35,668 nucleotides of DNA from Hypsibius dujardini (lineage: Eukaryota; Tardigrada; Eutardigrada; Parachela; Hypsibiidae), in NCBI GenBank assembly GCA_001579985.1, contig LRSR01000218.1, positions 1 to 35,668 on the forward strand, written 5' to 3'. A model generated the notes under the pieces. The model did no database searches, was not told the DNA's origin, and saw only the letters and a program-made list of their open reading frames with translations. The position numbers were made by a program, and so were the translations under genes. Position 1 is the stretch's first letter. Each line of letters starts with the position of its first letter. This document shows, piece after piece, positions 31,012 to 35,668 of the stretch.

Positions 31012-32247
31012 TATACTGCCAAAGTGAACTGCAGATCTCGCTGGACCGATTGACCACTCTCTCGAACGAACTTGAGCTGATTGTCAACGTAAAAAAATCT
31101 TACAGTACGGTAATCAAAAGCTTGAAGCGATCGGAGTTCCCTGTGAAGGTCACTGTCTCTGGAGTTGAATTGGAGCAGGTTTGAGAATTCAAATATTTAG
31201 GTTTTTTTGTGAAAAAACAGATGAGTATGTCGGTTTCCCGAAAACACCAAACGCGAAAACTATGGGCAAGCTTCTTCCTCTTGAAACAAAAACTGGTTGA
31301 TTTATAATCTAGCTATCCCTTGTCTGTTGCTGAAAATATGTTTGAGGCTACTGTCGCAAGTACTGGTTCTTTTTGTGCTGAAATTTCGGGTGAGAATATG
31401 AGGGCTGATCAGATCGAAGTACAATTCTTGAAAAATGTTTTCGACCTAAGGCGTTCCACGCCAACCGATGCACTGCTCTGTCCAACTGGTTGTGTGTCGC
31501 AAAGCCACCGCCAGACTCTTTCGCAGGTGAAATTCATCATCCGAGCGCTACGACGGAAGTCTGGATTGATATTTGCAGCGATGCAGCTCGCCATCGACAG
31601 TGCCAAACTACGGAAGCGCTCCTGGTTCCGCTCGGCCATGCAACCATGGGCCAATATCATGGAACAGAACTGGGCGGAAGACGCAGCTTGATGGACTGCT
31701 GTCCTGACCAGAGAACCGCCGTCGGCACTCCACAGAAAGAATGACATGAAATTCTGGATGAACCTTTCTGATCGGATTCAGGCGAACATCAGCGAGAACG
31801 GGCGGCTCTCTTTCCTGCAGTTTCTGCGCACTCACTTCGCCGTACCCCTGCGATCACAATTTTTGGATGATTTTCCTCGCCACCAAGCCACATCAATCTT
31901 GAAGATCCTCACCTCTGGACATCATTTCCGAGCGGAAATTGGACGCTGGGTCGGACTGCCAAGGATGAACGGAACTGCAACCACTGCGGCGTGCTGGAGG
32001 ACAAACAACATGTACTTTAATTACCGAAATGAGAGACTTACGCATTTTTTTTGGGAGACACTGACAAATCGTCAAGGGTGGAGTCAGGCTGGTAAGTGGC
32101 GACTGAATTGTGTGCCTAACTTTTTGAGAAAGGTTTTAAAAGTGTCTTTTGATGTGCATAGCGGAAATGTGGCTTATGTCCTAGCCCAACCCAATGATGA
32201 TGCATTTCAACTGCATCTCTGCTGCCTCGAAATGAGGTGGGGAATAA

Positions 32248-32673
32248 ATCAATATTATTCTTATTATTACTGTAATGCAACAAAAGTTTCAGAAATAATG
32301 TACTGTAGAAATTGCTGATCTAAATACTTACAATACCAGAATTGGAACGCACCTTCTAGTTGCGATATAAATGACCGAGTGCCAAGATTTTTTGAGTGCC
32401 CGTAGTAGTATGGGGAAGTTAGAGGGGCAAACGTCCAAAAACTACCGCCCACACTTCCAGTCCCCCTCGCAAAGGCTCCGCCCCATTACGTCCGAAAAAT
32501 ATTTCGCTGATACCAAGCGATTCCCAGTTGAATTTTGAATTGGAAAGGGCCAAGAAACGGTTATTACAATAATGTGGAAATAATGTAATAGTGTTACACT
32601 GTACAAAAAGTGTAGACAAAAATGGAACGATATTAGAAATAGGCTGAACTCCCACTACTCGTGCATATGCGAA
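32248..32673. other. Spacer; start of spaced direct repeat
   Basis: No recognised gene. It contains the first copy (32338-32369) of a 32-bp repeat whose second copy is at 32919-32950. Confidence 0.45.
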
Positions 32674-32950
32674 GTACTGTACTGTCGCGATTCTAAGGGC
32701 CGTTTTTTGGCCCTACCAGTAAATTACGACCCCCGGGTCTGGACCGGGCTGGAATTGAATCCGTGACGTCACAGAGTCTTGCACGGGGGAGGCGAGGCTA
32801 AGTAGAAGTATAACAAGGACGTCTATCTGTCTTCATGTTTTAGTACCGACAATGAACTTTCCTAGCAGCGGATCGTGAGTACTAGCACTAGCTGTGCCGC
32901 TGCTGATGTTCACAGTCAAGAATTGGAACGCATCTTCTAGTTGCGATATA
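32338..32950. repeat. Spaced direct repeat of 32 bp
   Basis: 32338-32369 and 32919-32950 match at 31 of 32 positions (AGAATTGGAACGCA, then CTTCTAGTTGCGATATA), 581 bp apart. A MITE-like sequence lies between. They could be remnants of one element's two direct ends or of a segmental duplication. Confidence 0.8.
32674..32820. mobile_element. MITE-like sequence, one recognisable end
   Basis: The left end GTACTGTACTGTCGCGATTC matches the tips of families A and D. The interior holds CCCCCGGGTCTGGACCGGG, and near the right side GGGGGAGGCGAGGCTAAG resembles the GAGGCGGGGCTTA element of family A. A complementary right arm was not found, so the right boundary is approximate and the copy is probably truncated or a diverged subtype. 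Confidence 0.5.
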
Positions 32951-33506
32951 TCTTTGCCTTAGAGTTTTTTGTCTTTGAATGGAAGTCCACATAACGAACC
33001 TTGTCTTTAACTGATAGTATGTCTGCCTAGAGGTACCCTACCTACATGTACATCCCGCGTCTGGAACATGTGATGCCTGGAATTTGTTTTGTCTGGAAAT
33101 TACTGGAACTGTTAAAAGTAATAGACTCAAACGCAAACCCGGTGCGATTAATGTGACTATAGTCCGAGTACTTCAGACATGACCGCGCTTTAAAGCACCG
33201 CCATGTGAATCCATTGTCCAGATACCGGTGTACCGGATTGCAGCATAGCCGTCAATAAGTATAGCTATAGATGCTCTCGACCTCCGACAATTCTTCCTGC
33301 CGAGTGGGAAGCCATTGAGCCAGGGTACAGGTCAGGTTAGAGCTTTGTTCTAATGTGTTTACTGCCACTATTCGTATGACTCACGCTTTGGGTTGTGTGT
33401 CTTACAACCCAACACTGATTCACACTCCGGAGAAGCACACCGCGGGCCGTCATGCACAGACTAATTGTTTCTTATTCCGGAGCTCTACTTTTTTTTATCT
33501 CCCATT
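32951..33506. other. Upstream region of the right-end gene
   Basis: No recognised gene. No clear TATA box was seen within 100 bp of the ATG at 33507; the sequence just before it is T-rich (CTTTTTTTTATCTCCCATT). Confidence 0.4.
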
Positions 33507-35663
33507 ATGAAGTCCAATCAAATTTTCTGCTCTTCCACTGTTTGGATGCGTCTGATCATCCTGTTGTGGAACGAGAAGGCTTGCACGGCTCGTCCGTGGC
33601 AGTCCGTGCTGCAGCTTCGGATTCCCACTAGTCCGACCGACCATGGCTCTTCGACCGTCGCCGTCGTCGTACCCAAGAACGGAACAACGGCCATTGCGAC
33701 CACGCAACCACCAACTTCGTCGCATTACACGACAGCGGTAAATCATCCTGTTTCATCCTCCAGCAGCAGCAACACAACCTTCTCGACCATCTCGTTCTCC
33801 TCGAAGCAGTCAGCCTCGTTTATGGCACCGGTAAACAATGAAACTGAATTGCCTTTGACCAATGTACTGGTATGTGTGTGGATGTATCTATTGCCCAGAC
33901 CTATTATTGGGCGTGGTCAAAGTTCTTCCAAAGGGGTAGGAATAGGGATGGCAAAACTAAAATATACTAAAAAATCAAACTAAAACTTATTTTCTGGTTT
34001 TAGTTATTCTAGTTGACTAAAAATATGAGCTAAAAGTTTTGGTTGCTAAGATTTGATATAAACCGACTAGAAATAATAAAGTTAGTTAGCCGATTTCGAC
34101 TAAAACTACATGTAGACTGAAAGTTTTAGTGACTTGAAAGTAAATTGAAAATTCTCAGTGTCTCATTTTTAGTTGACTAAACAACTAATTTTTTGACTAA
34201 CAATTTTAGTTTTCGCCATTCAAAATTAGGAATGCTTGCCGCACGAGGTTGTAAGGAATATCCAATTTTTTTCAATATTACCGTACACATGTTCTCATTC
34301 TACAAAAAATTGTTTCGTATTGACCGGTTCGGTCAAACAACATTTCTGAATATTGGAACGCAATCGGAAGTGTTCTGTATGTTCAAGCAAGCAATCCTGT
34401 TTTTTTTAAGAATACCGTATTTCTTACCTTTTATAAAAGTCAAATTTAATACTTACTCTTACCATATTGTCGTTTGCGGAAATATTTCTGAAGTCAGCGA
34501 GCTAAGATCCAAGTCATCCTCTTCATATCATTCCTGTATTCCCGGAACGGTTCGACATGGATGGACGCGTCTCAAGTTATAGCAACAACACAAATCAATC
34601 AATCCCAAATTGAATTTTCGATGGGCACAATTAATTCCAAAGCTAATCTTTCAGTATAGAAAACTTTTGGAAATGTATGTCAAAATAATATTTATTAATC
34701 CTCCCGCAAGCATTCTGACCACGTCGTCTGTTTATCCATGTATAGTGCAGCCTTTATTCTCATTTCACATGTCCGCCTTCGTAGTTTTGGAATTCGTATC
34801 CGGGTCTCGGGACGCACCAAACATCCCTACACAACACGAACCCGTTCACTCACCTCAGCCAACTCTACCCTGAGGGTTATCACCCATGGCCGCCCGTCAG
34901 CAGCGGCAGCAGTGGCATGAAAGCCTTCCTCGGACCGTGGATCTTCCCTCGGCCGCCGTTTCCCCTCGACCAAACCGATCCGTTCCTCCCTCAACCCGGC
35001 TACACTTATCCGTCGTCGTATGAACCGTCGTCGCTAACCGGAAAAGAGCGCCTACCCTCCTCATCAGCTTCCGACACCGTCTACAGCAACTTCCCCGGCC
35101 GTGATCATCCCCTTCTTCGAGGGGAAGCTCACTACACCCCCGACACAGAATCCCCCACCCGAAACCCTCCTCCCCTGGAGCCGCTCTCCAGTAACTCTGG
35201 CGGCGGCGGCAGTGGCAGTCCGGAGTACGGACCGTCGTCCGTCAAGCGGAACATTGAACGGGACCCTGCTCCGTCGCAGGAACGGAATCCGTACTACGGT
35301 CATCGATCCGCACTTCCGGCGCCGCCGTCGTCCGTCGAGCATTACCAACCGTCGACGACGTACGACCGGCATCCGTCGGGCGCTGCTGCTGGCTCCTCTG
35401 ACGGTTACCGGTCGGCGGGTGCTGCGGCCGCTGATGATTGGTTCAATTTTCAGCGGTACTACCGACGGATGCAGCTGCGGTATCCGGAATTTGGAAGTTT
35501 CGCTGGCGGACTGCCACCGTTACCATTACTTCCCGCGATGGTGCCGATGGTGGGTTTTGGGGGCGTGGGATCTAGTCCGTTGTTGTACGGTAGCCGGGAC
35601 GGTGGAATTCGGTCCAGGATGCCGGGTCGTGGGATGGGCTGGCCTATGATACCTATAGTTTAA
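33507..35663 (+). CDS. Ser/Pro/Gly-rich disordered protein, two exons
   Basis: Exon 1 is 33507-33869 (121 codons, ending LPLTNVL before GTATGT). Exon 2 is 34785-35663, after the acceptor CGCCTTCGTAG, and both sides are phase 0. The joined frame has 413 residues and ends MIPIV plus TAA. A hydrophobic patch MRLIILLW (residues 14-21) might be a weak leader. Exon 1 continues Thr/Ser-rich (SSSSSNTTFSTISFSS). Exon 2 is rich in Pro, Ser, Gly and Tyr: YPEGYHPWPP, WIFPRPPFPLDQTDPFLPQ, NSGGGGSGSPEY, and a repetitive GFGGVGSS and GMGWPM tail. Composition suggests an extracellular/cuticular or intrinsically disordered protein, but no family is recognised. The ATG at 34917 could also act as an alternative start (248 codons). 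Confidence 0.55.
33945..34221. mobile_element. hAT-like MITE inside the intron
   Basis: Ends GGGATGGCAAAACTAAAA (33945) and TTTTAGTTTTCGCCATTC (to 34221) are imperfectly complementary. The interior is AT-rich with many ACTAAAA/TTTTAGT words on both strands. The GGGATGGC tip is reminiscent of hAT ends. An 8-bp target duplication was not confirmed, although TAGGAAT occurs near both sides. It occupies part of the 915-bp intron 33870-34784. Confidence 0.5.
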
Positions 35664-35668
35664 AGACT

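Larger units (their letters stand above)
29830..32200 (+). pseudogene. LINE ORF2 remnant, copy 2
   Basis: RT pieces occur in more than one frame: WADLNDDQADF, STVDQFFILIVFCERAIF and IAFIDFSSVFDTFS, a better motif A than in copy 1. The YADD motif is degraded to YANNV just before the mariner insertion. After the insertion, YCQSELQISLDRLTTLSNEL resumes at 31015. The C-terminal part spans 31338-32200 with a TGA at about 31689-31691. Confidence 0.75.
29745..32247 (+). mobile_element. LINE copy 2, 5'-truncated, interrupted
   Basis: The sequence is colinear with 12685-14580 of the first copy, from the RT core (PLSVLPLISFILFSVI at about 29835-29885) to the same GGGGAATAAAT 3' end and an ATT-rich tail. 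5' truncation is typical of LINE insertion. It is interrupted at 30356-31011 by a mariner derivative and lacks about 46 bp relative to copy 1 near 32005. Several stops are present. Confidence 0.85.

Noticed and set aside
35064-35372. Arg-rich minus frame, and an Arg-rich plus frame at 35101-35649
   Set aside because: These are out-of-frame readings of the low-complexity exon; the frame ending at 35663 joins exon 1 in phase and has balanced composition.

Overview
The window looks like animal (metazoan, probably ecdysozoan) nuclear DNA. The genes have short GT-AG introns, the recognisable host gene is an animal-type very-long-chain 3-oxoacyl-CoA reductase (LET-767/HSD17B12 family), and the rest is crowded with animal-type transposon remains: an R1/CR1-like LINE, Tc1/mariner pieces, a DIRS/Ngaro-like tyrosine-recombinase retroelement and many foldback MITEs. 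A tardigrade or a similar small invertebrate is a reasonable guess, but no marker in the sequence proves it.

Layout. 1-2.9 kb: AT-rich spacer with three foldback MITEs, tetranucleotide microsatellites and a decayed minus-strand coding fragment. 2.9-8.1 kb: two paralogous short-chain dehydrogenase genes lying tail to tail (2896-5137 on +, 6137-8131 on -). Each can be spliced to 331 codons. The plus copy has ten exons. The minus copy has nine, because one intron is absent, and the plus copy has glycine where the minus copy has the candidate catalytic serine. Two direct copies of one MITE (253-397 and 8181-8320) bracket the pair. 9.6-10.1 kb: a minus-strand single-exon reading frame for a SleB/CwlJ-type cell-wall hydrolase, a bacterial-type enzyme family, in an animal context. 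10.2-14.6 kb: a broken LINE with ORF1 zinc knuckles, an apurinic-like endonuclease, a YADD reverse transcriptase and a C-terminal CCHC region.

14.6-21 kb: gene-poor DNA with two related MITEs, a 639-bp TA-flanked element containing an 86-bp tandem duplication, a long hairpin and one unidentified candidate exon (minus, 16789-17088). 21.1-25.2 kb: a Ngaro-like retroelement with a SAP-containing gag, RT-RNase H and a tyrosine recombinase. It is broken by a few stops and shifts and has a good TATA box. 25.7-27.1 kb: small relics of a Tc1/mariner transposase, a possible PP2A-B56-like segment and a pogo/psq-type DNA-binding domain. 29.1-32.25 kb: a second, 5'-truncated copy of the same LINE, interrupted by a mariner deletion derivative with its own inverted repeats. 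The missing catalytic half of a similar transposase lies just upstream. 32.3-35.7 kb: another MITE, a spaced direct repeat and a two-exon gene (33507-35663) for a 413-residue Ser/Pro/Gly-rich protein whose intron holds a hAT-like MITE.

No operon-like cooperation between the genes is visible. The clearest functional units are the duplicated lipid reductases, the SleB-type hydrolase and the disordered protein at the right end. Everything else is mainly transposon sediment. Intron boundaries were read by eye from GT-AG sites and from agreement between the two paralogues.
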